DNA of 64,000 bases from Actinacidiphila bryophytorum (GCF_016916835.1 NZ_JAFFIX010000017.1:62001-126000), one strand, 5' to 3'. Positions 22,626 through 30,618 are shown, counted from the first letter of the stretch. Notes: generated from the letters alone by a model not told the origin. A program made the numbers and translations.

Positions 22626-23575
22626 CCGCGGCCGGGAGTGCGCGGCCGGAGCTGCCGCCGCTGGCGCGCGGAGACCGAATCCTCCTTGGCGCCGCCACGG
22701 TGTTCGGGGTGGGTGTCGGCGGGGTCGGTCTGGCCCTGTCGTTCGACACCGTGTCGGCCGCGGGTGCCCGCTGGGGGTTCACCACTCCGCAGATGCTGCC
22801 GCTGGCCATCGACCTCGCGATTCCGGTGTTCACCGTGATCAATCTGCTGTTGATCCGGATGGACATGGCGCTGTCGTGGGTGCGGTTCGTGCCATGGGCG
22901 CTGACGCTCGTGACGTGCTGGCTGAACATCGCCGCGGGCACGTCGGCGTCGGCGAAGGTCGCGCACGGCACGATGCCCATGCTGTGGGTGGCGCTGTCCG
23001 AGGTAGCAGCTCACGTCTACGCCGCGCGGATCGGTGCGGTGACCGGGCGGCGGATGGAGAAGATCCGCCGATCCCGCTGGGTCCTCGCTCCGATCACCAC
23101 CTTCGCTCTGTGGCGGCGGATGACGCTGTGGGAGATCACCTCCTACACCGAGGCACTGAACCGCGAGCGGGACCGACAACTCATCCGCGCCGACCTCCGG
23201 CAGGAGCACGGACGGCGCTGGCGGTCGCAGACCGACCGCCGCACGCGGGTGCTGCTCAAGCTGGGGGAACTCGCCCCCGCCGCTCCCGATCCCGGTCCGC
23301 CCGCTGAGCCGCCGATTCGGCCGGCCGAACCGAAGCCTGTCCCGCGCCAGCGCCGCAGCAAGCCTGCGGGCAAGGCGCCGACCGGCCGCCGCACCCTGGA
23401 CGACCTCATGGCCCAGGCGCGCGCACTGACCGCGGACTGGCCCGATGCCCACCTGACCGCGGACCGTCTGCGGGAAGGGCTGCACTGCGGCGCCGCGCAG
23501 GCCCGCTCCCTCCGCGACGCGCTCAAGACTGAACGTGCCGCCGCGCCCGCTACGGCTCTGGGAGCGGCTGCCTGA
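22622..23575 (+). CDS. DUF2637 SpdB-like membrane protein
   Basis: A 317-residue protein. Four hydrophobic segments lie in residues about 20-140 (ILLGAATVFGVGVGGVGLAL; MLPLAIDLAIPVFTVINLLL; VPWALTLVTCWLNIAAG; MLWVALSEVAAHVYA), which is the DUF2637 pattern. A charged, Pro-rich cytoplasmic C-terminus of about 150 residues ends in a helix-rich segment (LDDLMAQARALTADWPDAHL). In conjugative Streptomyces elements such proteins (SpdB type) assist spread of DNA between mycelial compartments. Translation is coupled to both neighbours. Confidence 0.83.
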   Translation: MTAAGSARPELPPLARGDRILLGAATVFGVGVGGVGLALSFDTVSAAGARWGFTTPQMLPLAIDLAIPVFTVINLLLIRMDMALSWVRFVPWALTLVTCWLNIAAGTSASAKVAHGTMPMLWVALSEVAAHVYAARIGAVTGRRMEKIRRSRWVLAPITTFALWRRMTLWEITSYTEALNRERDRQLIRADLRQEHGRRWRSQTDRRTRVLLKLGELAPAAPDPGPPAEPPIRPAEPKPVPRQRRSKPAGKAPTGRRTLDDLMAQARALTADWPDAHLTADRLREGLHCGAAQARSLRDALKTERAAAPATALGAAA

Positions 23576-23964
23576 TGTCGCCGACGTTCGGCCAGTGCTA
23601 CGACCCGACCGGCGCCACCTGGGGTGTCCCTACGTTCCCGTGGCGGCTCGCCCCGGACGGCATGGCGACCCGCCGACAGCTCCGCGCGAAGGGCCTGCGG
23701 CCGGGCGGGCAGCCGATCGCCGCGCAGATCATGCGCCGCTCGCGCCGCCGCAAAGCGGGCTACGCGGTCGCCTACCTCTACCGCATCGACCTCGCGCTGC
23801 CGGTCCGGCCGATGACCCCCGGCAAGTGGGCTGCGCACGCCGCGGCGATGACCGCACGGCGGACCTGCCCGCAGTGCCGCACCGACGCCGGATACGTCAT
23901 CCCCGGCTCGCTCGGCACGTGCGTGCCGTGTGCCTACCCCGAAGAACAGCGCGCCGCCGCCTGA
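23575..23964 (+). CDS. RRQRL-type zinc-binding protein
   Basis: A 129-residue basic protein. The N-terminal part has TRRQLRAKGLRPGGQPI, related to the RRQRL motif of small AICE proteins, and the C-terminal part has two Cys pairs (CPQCRTDAGYV and CVPCAYPEEQ) that should bind one zinc. The ATG overlaps the previous stop (TGATG), so it is part of the same operon. It is probably a nucleic-acid-binding accessory of transfer; no enzyme motif is seen. Confidence 0.75.
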   Translation: MSPTFGQCYDPTGATWGVPTFPWRLAPDGMATRRQLRAKGLRPGGQPIAAQIMRRSRRRKAGYAVAYLYRIDLALPVRPMTPGKWAAHAAAMTARRTCPQCRTDAGYVIPGSLGTCVPCAYPEEQRAAA

Positions 23965-23984
23965 CTTTCACCGCTTGGTGAAAG
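23965..23984 (+). terminator. 8-bp perfect hairpin after the zinc-protein gene
   Basis: CTTTCACC-GCTT-GGTGAAAG immediately follows the stop codon. A tetraloop hairpin with no T-tract; it may terminate or process the operon mRNA before tra. Confidence 0.45.
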
Positions 23985-24016
23985 TTACCGGCCTCTCAGA
24001 TCTTCACGCTTGGAAT

Positions 24017-24057
24017 CGGGCCCGACCGTTCACCTCTCACAGCGTCGGCCGGGCCCG
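24017..24057 (+). terminator. second hairpin ahead of the tra gene
   Basis: Arms CGGGCCCGACCG and CGGCCGGGCCCG pair at 11 of 12 positions around a 17-nt loop, 30 bp before the tra start. One of a series of inter-gene hairpins in the element. Confidence 0.45.
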
Positions 24058-24087
24058 CTCACCCTGCCATTTCTGGAAGGAAGTTCA

Positions 24088-26340
24088 GTGAAGCACCCCG
24101 ACGACAGCAACAACGACAAGGACCTGTTCGCCCGACTCGAAGCCGACCTCGCGGCCGACTTCGGCGGTGACGTGGTCGATCTCGACAAGGCCCGTACCGC
24201 CCGTACCGCGTCGGCCGACGCGGACACCGACCGGCCCGACTCGGCCGACGCCGCGTCGGCTGGCTCCCACCCCGACCGGTCGGCCGACTTGGGACCGGAC
24301 GCGTCGGACGACGCGAAGCCGGTCCTTGCCGACTCCCCGGCCGTCTCCGGGCCCGGCTACCTGGACCGCATCAAGGGGTCCAAGCGCATCCCCGTCGTTC
24401 CCGTATGGCTCACCTCCCGGGCGGAGTTCACCGACGCCTCCAAGTGGATCGGCGGGCACATCTGGCACACCGTGTGGTTCCACGCGTTCCGCTCCCCGCT
24501 CTACGTCGGCAAGTTCGCCCTGCGCACCCCGGCAGGCTTCGCCCGCACCGTCGCCCGCGTGCTGCGGTGGTCGATCGACGCGGAGGGCGAGCCGCTGCGA
24601 CAGGCCGAAGCCCGACGCGAGAACTCCGAGCTGTACCTGAAACTCTCCCGCCAGCGGGACCGCCGCGTGCGGCTTCGCGTTGCCCTCACCCTGATCAGCG
24701 GACTCGGCTCTCTCGGTGTCGCCCTCTACCTGGCGTTCGGTGCGTCGCCGCTCACGCAGTTCCTCGCCGCCATGCTGGCGGTCGGCACCTTCGGATACCT
24801 CGGTGCGCCGGCCGATGCGCCGATCTCGTCGCGGGCGGTGGTCAAGACCGAGGTGCAGAAACTCACCTCTGACATGGTCGTCAAGGCCATGGCGTCCATC
24901 GGGATCGGGCAGATCGCCAACGCCGTTGCCAAGGGTCAGGAGGGCATCAAGTTCGTTGCCCCGATCACCCGCGAGGGGCCCGGCTGGCGCGCCGACATCG
25001 ACCTGCCGTTGGGTGTCACGGTCGCCGACGTCGCCGACCGGCGCGCGCGGCTGGCGTCCGCCTTGCGGCGCCCGCTGGGCTGCGTGTGGCCCGACCCGGA
25101 CCCGAACGAGCACGAGGGACGACTTGTGCTGTGGGTCGGTGACCGGGACCTGTCCAAGACCGGTGCGGTCAAGTGGGGACTTGCCAACGCCAAGCGGCAC
25201 GACATCTTCGCCCGCATCCCGTTCGGCATCGACCCCCGCGGCCGAGCCCAGTACGTGCCGCTGATCCAGCACAACGTGCTGATCGGCTCGCTCCCCGGAC
25301 AGGGCAAGACCAGCAGCATCCGCGTGCTGGCCTGCGGCGCCGCCATGGACCCCACCGTGGAAATGTGGCTGCACGAGAACAAGGGCACCGGCGACCTGGA
25401 CGCGCTGGAGTGCATCTCCCACCGGTTCGTCTCCGGGATCGATGACGAGTCGGTCAAGTACGCGGCCGACTCGCTCAAGCTGCTGCGGGTTGAGGTGATG
25501 CGGCGGGCGGCTGCCATCAAGGCACTGCCGCGGGACCTGTGCCCGGACAAGCGCATCACCCGGCAGATCGCCGACAAGAAGTCGCTCAAGCTCCGGCCGC
25601 TGCTGGCGATCTTCGATGAGTGCCAGAACCTGTTCGCTCACCCCGAGTACGGCAAGCAGGCAGGCGAGGACGCGGAGTTCATCATCAAACTCGGGCGCGC
25701 GCTCGGGGTGATCCTGGTGCTCGCCACGCAGCGCCCCGACAAGGAGTCGCTGCCGACCGGGATCAGCGGCAACGTCTCCATCCGGTTCTGCCTCAAGGTC
25801 GCAGGCCAGGTCGAGAACGACATGATCCTCGGCACCTCCGCCTACAAGAACGGCGTGCGCGCCACGCAGTTCCGCCCGGAGATCGACGCCGGTAACGGCT
25901 ACCTCGCAGGCGCCACCGCCCTGCCCGTCGTGGTCCGCACCGCGTACCTGGACGACCCGGCCACCGACGCCATCGCACAGCGCGCCCTTGCCCTGCGCAA
26001 GGCCGAGGGCACGCTGTCCGGGCACGCGCTCGGGGAGGACGCCGAGCGCGCCGCGGGCCCGTCGTATGACCTGCTCGCCGACATCGCCGCGGTAGTGCCC
26101 ACCACGGAAGAGCGGGTGTGGAACGAGCGGATCGCCGCCCGCCTGGCCGAGCTGCGCCCCGAGGTCTACGCCGGATGGAAGGGCGAGACCGTCACCTCGG
26201 CCATCAAGCCCTACGGCATCCGCACCCGCGACATCGCGGGGACGACGGACGACGGGACGCGGACCACACGGCGCGGCATCACCCGTGCCGACCTCACCAC
26301 CGCCATCACCGAGCGTGACGGAAAGAAGGGTGCGGCCTAG
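24088..26340 (+). CDS. FtsK/SpoIIIE-type DNA translocase, main transfer protein (TraB-like)
   Basis: A 750-residue protein. The N-terminus (about 1-110) is an Asp/Ala-rich cytosolic tail. A membrane region with two helices lies near residues 200-260 (LISGLGSLGVALYLAFGA; FLAAMLAVGTFGYLGAPA). The motor has Walker A IGSLPGQGKTSSIRVLA and Walker B LLAIFDECQNLF, with the downstream ILVLATQRPDKESLP segment typical of FtsK. The C-terminal 70 residues could form a winged helix that recognises repeated DNA sites, as in TraB of Streptomyces plasmids. It should pump double-stranded element DNA across septal cross-walls into the recipient. GTG start with AAGGAAG 5 nt upstream. Confidence 0.92.
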   Translation: MKHPDDSNNDKDLFARLEADLAADFGGDVVDLDKARTARTASADADTDRPDSADAASAGSHPDRSADLGPDASDDAKPVLADSPAVSGPGYLDRIKGSKRIPVVPVWLTSRAEFTDASKWIGGHIWHTVWFHAFRSPLYVGKFALRTPAGFARTVARVLRWSIDAEGEPLRQAEARRENSELYLKLSRQRDRRVRLRVALTLISGLGSLGVALYLAFGASPLTQFLAAMLAVGTFGYLGAPADAPISSRAVVKTEVQKLTSDMVVKAMASIGIGQIANAVAKGQEGIKFVAPITREGPGWRADIDLPLGVTVADVADRRARLASALRRPLGCVWPDPDPNEHEGRLVLWVGDRDLSKTGAVKWGLANAKRHDIFARIPFGIDPRGRAQYVPLIQHNVLIGSLPGQGKTSSIRVLACGAAMDPTVEMWLHENKGTGDLDALECISHRFVSGIDDESVKYAADSLKLLRVEVMRRAAAIKALPRDLCPDKRITRQIADKKSLKLRPLLAIFDECQNLFAHPEYGKQAGEDAEFIIKLGRALGVILVLATQRPDKESLPTGISGNVSIRFCLKVAGQVENDMILGTSAYKNGVRATQFRPEIDAGNGYLAGATALPVVVRTAYLDDPATDAIAQRALALRKAEGTLSGHALGEDAERAAGPSYDLLADIAAVVPTTEERVWNERIAARLAELRPEVYAGWKGETVTSAIKPYGIRTRDIAGTTDDGTRTTRRGITRADLTTAITERDGKKGAA

Positions 26341-26351
26341 CCGGGAATCGG

Positions 26352-26439
26352 TGCTACCGGTAGCAGGGCCACCTGCTACCGGTAGCACCCCCGCTAGCGG
26401 TCCATGTAGCACCCCACCAGGGATCTAGTACGTAGCACC
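26352..26439. promoter_or_regulatory. palindromic repeat cluster after tra (candidate clt / TRS sites)
   Basis: TGCTACCGGTAGCA occurs twice, starts 22 bp apart, followed by the palindrome CCGCTAGCGG and two GTAGCACC half-sites (26406, 26432). The position beside the translocase gene and helical-turn spacing suit a site bound by the C-terminal domain of the translocase, or an operator for the next small genes. No gene is present in 26341-26480. Confidence 0.55.
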
Positions 26440-26480
26440 CGACCTGCGAAAACCCCTGAATCCTGCCCGGAGAGGCTGTC

Positions 26481-26780
26481 ATGACCCTCCTGTTCCTTGC
26501 TATCGCCTGCCTGATCGGCGTCACAATGTGTTACGCGGCTGTGTGTGCGGGAAGCCCGTTCGGCCGTTGCCGCAAGTGCAACGGCGTCGGCTACGCCACC
26601 AAGGTCAACCGCCGCGGCAAGGTCAGCCGCGGCAAGCCGTGCCGCCGCTGCAAGACCACCGGTCACCGCATACGCGTCGGCCGCCACCTGTTCAACATCG
26701 CCCAGCGCCTCTACCGCGAAGGCACCGCACCGGCCGTCAACACTGCGACCGACCGCACGCGTGAGGGGGTCCGCCGATGA
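26481..26780 (+). CDS. small membrane protein with DnaJ-like zinc ribbon
   Basis: A 99-residue protein with an N-terminal membrane helix (LLFLAIACLIGVTMCYAAV) followed by a CRKCNGVGYA ... CRRCKTTGHR pair resembling the CxxCxGxG repeat of DnaJ zinc fingers. The C-terminus is basic. GGAG lies just ahead of the ATG, and its stop overlaps the next gene. Such short proteins are frequent in AICE spread modules; role unknown. Confidence 0.72.
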   Translation: MTLLFLAIACLIGVTMCYAAVCAGSPFGRCRKCNGVGYATKVNRRGKVSRGKPCRRCKTTGHRIRVGRHLFNIAQRLYREGTAPAVNTATDRTREGVRR

Positions 26781-26971
26781 TGGCGACCGTCTCCCTCGTG
26801 CTGCTCTTCGGCGCGCTGCTCGCGTTCCTCCTCAAGACCGGCACGGCCAAAGCCGGAACCACGTTCGTCGCGGTCATGTTCGGCTTCCTCCTCGCCACCA
26901 CCGGCGCCGCGCAGCCGATCAACCACGCCATCACCGGCACCACAACAGCCGTCGCCAAGTGGCACCCCTGA
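26777..26971 (+). CDS. small two-helix membrane protein
   Basis: A 64-residue hydrophobic protein with two membrane segments (VSLVLLFGALLAFLLK and AGTTFVAVMFGFLLATTGAA) and a short polar tail ending VAKWHP. It starts ATG ATG and overlaps the upstream zinc-ribbon gene by 4 bp. Likely part of the spread or mating-pore apparatus by context only. Confidence 0.65.
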   Translation: MMATVSLVLLFGALLAFLLKTGTAKAGTTFVAVMFGFLLATTGAAQPINHAITGTTTAVAKWHP

Positions 26972-26991
26972 CCGGGATCGGAGACCGTCCC

Positions 26992-27603
26992 ATGAACCAG
27001 CCCTTAACCACCGAACCGATCACCTACCGGCACTGGGCAGCCGACTTCGCCCCGAAGGCGGCGCCCGCGCTGGCCACGTCCACCGTGCTGATCCTGGCCC
27101 GGATCTGGAACGCCAACGGCGCGCAGCACAGCATCGGCGACGCGTCCGTGATGGGCGTGCTCGCCGCGGGTGCGGCGTTCGCTGGCAACGCGCTCGCCCG
27201 CGGCGAGAACGGCGAACCGGTCGCCGCCGCGGTCGGCTTCACCGCCGCGGGAACCTTCGCGCTCGCCGGAGTTGCCGCCTACACCGACGCCCTACCCCTG
27301 CCGCTGCTCCTCTGGGCGGTGGCCACCGTCCTGGCCTACGTGCTGGCCTACCGGCACTGGCGCACCGACAAGCGGGAGGCGACCGCATACGAGCGGGCCA
27401 CCATCGACCGCCGCGAGACACAGCACCACGTCGAAACCATCGAGATTATCCGCGCCCGCGCGGCTGTCGAGACCGCGCAAGCGGGCGGCGCCTACGCCAC
27501 CGCGCTCGCCGCGGCACTCACCGCCCGCGCCGCGCTCCCCGGCTACGACCCCGCCGTGCTCGCTAGCGCGGGACTGCCGGAACTCCCCACCGCAAACGCC
27601 TGA
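26992..27603 (+). CDS. multispanning membrane protein of the spread module
   Basis: A 203-residue protein with about four hydrophobic segments between residues 20 and 125 (for example VMGVLAAGAAFAGNALA and LPLPLLLWAVATVLAYVLAY), then a charged helix (DKREATAYERATIDRRETQH) and an Ala-rich C-terminus. The topology recalls Spd proteins that help spread plasmids between compartments. The fifth codon is TTA (27004), so expression may wait for the bldA tRNA. Probably translated with the two preceding small genes. Confidence 0.68.
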   Translation: MNQPLTTEPITYRHWAADFAPKAAPALATSTVLILARIWNANGAQHSIGDASVMGVLAAGAAFAGNALARGENGEPVAAAVGFTAAGTFALAGVAAYTDALPLPLLLWAVATVLAYVLAYRHWRTDKREATAYERATIDRRETQHHVETIEIIRARAAVETAQAGGAYATALAAALTARAALPGYDPAVLASAGLPELPTANA

Positions 27604-27609
27604 CTTCGC

Positions 27610-27651
27610 CCGGGACGGCCGCTCTCTCGCCAAAGACACCGGCCGTCCCGG
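27610..27651 (+). terminator. hairpin between the spread and replication genes
   Basis: An 11-bp perfect stem (CCGGGACGGCC / GGCCGTCCCGG) around a 20-nt loop begins 7 bp after the stop codon and ends 38 bp before the prim-pol start. Probably separates two transcripts or attenuates the second. Confidence 0.5.
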
Positions 27652-27689
27652 CTCACCCGCATTCCCGAAGGAACAGGAGTAGTCCCAGC

Positions 27690-28598
27690 ATGACGCAACG
27701 ACCCCGTACCGTGCTGCTCGCGGCAGCCTTAACCGCGGCTGAACGCGGCTGGCCCGTCGTCCCTCTGCACCCGCGCAGCAAGATCCCGGCACTCCATGGT
27801 GACCGGCGCTGCCCCCGCACCGGGGACTGCACCCATGGGCACCGCACGTTCGAGCAGCGCGCCACCACGGACCCCGAACGCATCCGGCGCTGCTGGAGCG
27901 CGGGCGCGTTCAACGTCGGTATCGCCACCGGCCCGGCCGGGCTTGTCGTGGTCGATCTCGACACGCTCAAGCCCAAGGACAAGAAGGGCACGCCTACCGG
28001 CGCGGAATCCTTCCTGGCGCTCTGCGAGCGCGCCGGACAGCCCGTCCCCACCACCTACCGCACCCGGACCCCCAGCGGCGGAGAGCACCTGTACTTCGCC
28101 GCCCCGGCAGGGGCGCGGCTGCCGAGCAGCTCCGGAAGCCTCGCCCCGAAGATCGACACCCGCGCCTGGGGCGGGCAGGTCGTCGCCCCCGGCAGCGTCA
28201 CCCGTGACGGTACCTACGCAGTGCTCGACACCTCATCGGTTGCCGCACTGCCCCCGTGGCTCCAAGCCGCCCTGACTGCCCCTGAGAAGCCCGCTACGGG
28301 CCCGTACCGGCCGATGCCGGTCCGGGATGCCACCCGGTGTGCCGCGGTCGCTCTGGAGCGCGAGGCTGCCGACGTTGCCGCCCGCACCGAAGTCGGTTGC
28401 CGCAACAAGGAGTTGCTGCGCGCAGTGATCCGCATGGGCCGGTTCGTGGCCTGGGGAGACATCGACCGCACCACCGTAGAAGCGGCTTTTCAGGCGGGGG
28501 GCGAGTCAGCCGGACTCACCGCTGCCGAGTGCCGCACCACCATCCAAAGCGGCCTGGCCTACTCCCTGCGCACCGTTCGACCCCGGGAGACGCGATGA
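27690..28598 (+). CDS. bifunctional DNA primase/polymerase (RepPP replication protein)
   Basis: A 302-residue archaeo-eukaryotic-type primase-polymerase. The catalytic acidic pair lies in GLVVVDLDTLK, motif II is SGGEHLYFAAP, and motif III is IDTRAWGGQVVAPGS. The C-terminal 90 residues are a helical extension. In AICEs this protein starts replication of the excised circle. It has an early TTA codon (27729), and GGAG lies 10 nt ahead of the ATG. It is followed, with 4-bp overlaps, by a small protein and the DUF3631 ATPase, so the three form one replication operon. Confidence 0.9.
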   Translation: MTQRPRTVLLAAALTAAERGWPVVPLHPRSKIPALHGDRRCPRTGDCTHGHRTFEQRATTDPERIRRCWSAGAFNVGIATGPAGLVVVDLDTLKPKDKKGTPTGAESFLALCERAGQPVPTTYRTRTPSGGEHLYFAAPAGARLPSSSGSLAPKIDTRAWGGQVVAPGSVTRDGTYAVLDTSSVAALPPWLQAALTAPEKPATGPYRPMPVRDATRCAAVALEREAADVAARTEVGCRNKELLRAVIRMGRFVAWGDIDRTTVEAAFQAGGESAGLTAAECRTTIQSGLAYSLRTVRPRETR

Positions 28599-28960
28599 CC
28601 ACCCCGGGACCCCGCCCCCGCCTGAAAAGCCTCACGCACACCCCGAACCAGCAGCGCTCCGCCGAACCGGCCCCCGCCGCGTCCGGCCGTAGCGCGCCGA
28701 AGGTCGCCGCCCGGCAGGGCGCCCTTTCAGCTCTTCTCCCTGACGCGCACCCGGCAGACCAGCGCTACGCGGTCGCGTGGCTGCACGTCATCGCCCCGTC
28801 CGACTGGCGCGTCGTGCCGCGAGCGATCTCGCATTGCCAGTGCGGCCGGCACGTCACCGCGCTCGGGTGCGACGACGTCGCCGACCTGATTGCCGCCCAC
28901 ACCGAACACCGCACCCTGTGCCCGCTGCGGGCAACCAATGACGGGAGGAAGGCCGCATGA
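28595..28960 (+). CDS. small Cys/His protein between the replication genes
   Basis: A 121-residue protein with a disordered Pro/Ala/Arg-rich first half and a C-terminal half carrying SHCQCGRHVTALGCDD and HTEHRTLCPLR, which together could bind zinc. Its start and stop overlap the neighbouring replication genes by 4 bp (ATGA each), so it is translationally coupled and probably works with them. No known function is recognised. Confidence 0.68.
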   Translation: MTTPGPRPRLKSLTHTPNQQRSAEPAPAASGRSAPKVAARQGALSALLPDAHPADQRYAVAWLHVIAPSDWRVVPRAISHCQCGRHVTALGCDDVADLIAAHTEHRTLCPLRATNDGRKAA

Positions 28961-30138
28961 CCAATGACCACCCCGCCGTGTCGTCCGAGGACGGCGCCCG
29001 GCTGCTGGACGAGGTAGAAGCCTTTCACCGCCGCTTCAACGTCTTCCCCTCCGAGGCCGCCTACGTCGCGGTGACCCTGTGGGACGCGCACGCGCACCTA
29101 CTCGACGCTTTCGACTCCACGCCCCGGCTTGCGTTCCTGTCCCCCGAACCGGGCAGTGGCAAATCCCGGGGTCTGGAGATCGTGCAGACCCTCGTACCGC
29201 ACCCGATGGTCGCCGCGAACGCGTCCGCGTCGGTGCTCTTCCGAGCTGTCGGCGGTCTGGAGAGCCGCCCCACGATCCTGTTCGACGAGATCGACACCGT
29301 GTTCAACCCCAAAGCCGGGGGCGACAACGAGCAGCTTCGCGGCTTCATCAACGCAGGCCACCGCCGCGGCGCGGGCATGTGGCGGTGCGTCGGTGACGGC
29401 TCCAACCAGCAAGTACAGGAGTTCCCCTCATACTGCGCAGTTGCTGTCGCGGGACTCGGGTCGCTCCCGGACACGATCCTGACCCGGTCCGTCATCATCC
29501 GCATGCGCCGACGGGCACCGAACGAGCACGTCGAGCCCTACCGGCAGCGCATTCACGAGAGCCAGGGCAACGCTCTGCGCGACCGCCTCACCGCCTGGGC
29601 GGAAACCGTGCGGGAACGCATCGACGGCGCCTTTCCCGAGATGCCCGAGGAGGTCACCGACCGGCCTGCCGACGTATGGGAACCCCTGCTCGCGGTCGCC
29701 GACGCAGCCGGGCAAGCGTGGCCGGAGCGGGCGCGGGCCGCGTGCGTGGAACTGGTCAACGCAGCCAAGATCGATGACAAAGGGTCTGTCGGTATCCGGC
29801 TGCTGACCGACTTGCGCGACCACGTGTTCAACGGCATCGACCGCCTGCCCACCATCGCCATCCTGGACCGGCTGCACGCGATGGACGAAGCGCCCTGGGC
29901 CGACATGAACGGCAAGCCGCTGGACGCCCGGGGCCTGTCCCGGATGCTGCGCGAGTACATGACCGCGGACAACGCCCCCATCGCCGCTCGCAACATCAAG
30001 TCCGGCACCAGCGTGATGAAGGGCTACTACGCCACCGATCTCTACGACGCCTGGCAGCGGTACTGCCCCCCTCCCCCGGAAAGTCCGCTACTTCCGCTAC
30101 CTCCGCTACCTCGCAGCTCAGAGCCCTTGATCAGGTAG
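28957..30138 (+). CDS. DUF3631 P-loop ATPase, probable replicative helicase
   Basis: A 393-residue protein. The nucleotide-binding loop is SPEPGSGKSRGLEIV, the Walker B-like acid is in PTILFDEIDTVF, and an arginine-rich sensor follows (TRSVIIRMRRRAPNE). The C-terminal domain (DARGLSRMLREYMTADNAPI) is the DUF3631 hallmark. These proteins accompany prim-pol in AICE replication and probably unwind DNA. The final 25 residues (PPPPESPLLPLPPLPRSSE) are coded by the left arm of the adjacent inverted repeat, so the gene and the probable origin overlap. Confidence 0.85.
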   Translation: MTNDHPAVSSEDGARLLDEVEAFHRRFNVFPSEAAYVAVTLWDAHAHLLDAFDSTPRLAFLSPEPGSGKSRGLEIVQTLVPHPMVAANASASVLFRAVGGLESRPTILFDEIDTVFNPKAGGDNEQLRGFINAGHRRGAGMWRCVGDGSNQQVQEFPSYCAVAVAGLGSLPDTILTRSVIIRMRRRAPNEHVEPYRQRIHESQGNALRDRLTAWAETVRERIDGAFPEMPEEVTDRPADVWEPLLAVADAAGQAWPERARAACVELVNAAKIDDKGSVGIRLLTDLRDHVFNGIDRLPTIAILDRLHAMDEAPWADMNGKPLDARGLSRMLREYMTADNAPIAARNIKSGTSVMKGYYATDLYDAWQRYCPPPPESPLLPLPPLPRSSEPLIR

Positions 30139-30301
30139 CGGCAAGCCGCACCCGATCCGCTACCGCACCGCCCTATCCGCTACCGGCCCGGCCACCACAC
30201 CACCCAGCCGGTAGCGGACCTATCCGCTACCTCCACCCCTATCCGCTACCTCGATCAAGCCCCTGACCTGGGCGGTAGCGGAGGTAGCGGAAGTAGCGGA
30301 C
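30083..30301. repeat. iteron-rich large inverted repeat, probable replication origin
   Basis: Two 28-bp arms (30083-30110 and 30274-30301) are exact reverse complements. Each holds three 9-bp steps of CCGCTAC. Between them are six more CCGCTAC or GTAGCGG copies (30135, 30157, 30177, 30211, 30224, 30243), twelve in all. CTTGATC/GATCAAG sequences beside the arms extend the symmetry. Placement directly after the replication ATPase and before xis-int is typical of an AICE origin; a transfer locus is the alternative. Confidence 0.7.
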
Positions 30302-30345
30302 CTGACAGGAAGGGGCCGGAAGGCCCCGAACCCCGGAGGACCCAC

Positions 30346-30540
30346 GTGTCCGCACTCCCCGAGCACTTCCTCACCCCCGAAGAACTCGCCGACGTGCTGC
30401 GGCTGCCGAGCGTGGAGACCGTCTACGCCTGGCGCAAGAAGCGCACCGGCCCGCCCGGATTCCGCGCAGGAAAACACCTGCGCTACGACCCCGACGCCGT
30501 ACGCACCTGGATCAACCGGCAAACCACCCAAGCCGCCTGA
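30346..30540 (+). CDS. xis: excisionase (MerR-like helix-turn-helix)
   Basis: A 64-residue winged-helix protein with FLTPEELADVLRLPSVETVY and AWRKKRTGPPGFRAGKHLRY, the pattern of AlpA/BldC-type excisionases. The C-terminal DPDAVRTWINRQ completes the fold. It lies 78 bp before the integrase on the same strand, as in pSAM2-type elements, and should bend att DNA to promote excision. The start is GTG with GGAGG upstream. Confidence 0.9.
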   Translation: MSALPEHFLTPEELADVLRLPSVETVYAWRKKRTGPPGFRAGKHLRYDPDAVRTWINRQTTQAA

Positions 30541-30554
30541 CCCCCGCCACACCC

Positions 30555-30595
30555 CGACGGCCGGTGACGAGCATCCCCCTCGCCACCGGCCGTCG
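30555..30595 (+). terminator. hairpin between xis and int
   Basis: A perfect 12-bp stem (CGACGGCCGGTG / CACCGGCCGTCG) with a 17-nt loop. Could reduce read-through from xis into int and so set the excision/integration balance. Confidence 0.5.
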
Positions 30596-30618
30596 CCGCG
30601 CCCAAGGAGTCACACCAC

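Noticed and set aside
30083..30301. CRISPR-like array
   Set aside because: The repeats are only 7-9 bp, occur in both orientations and have irregular spacing without spacer-like units; no cas genes are near. Iteron/origin structure explains it better.
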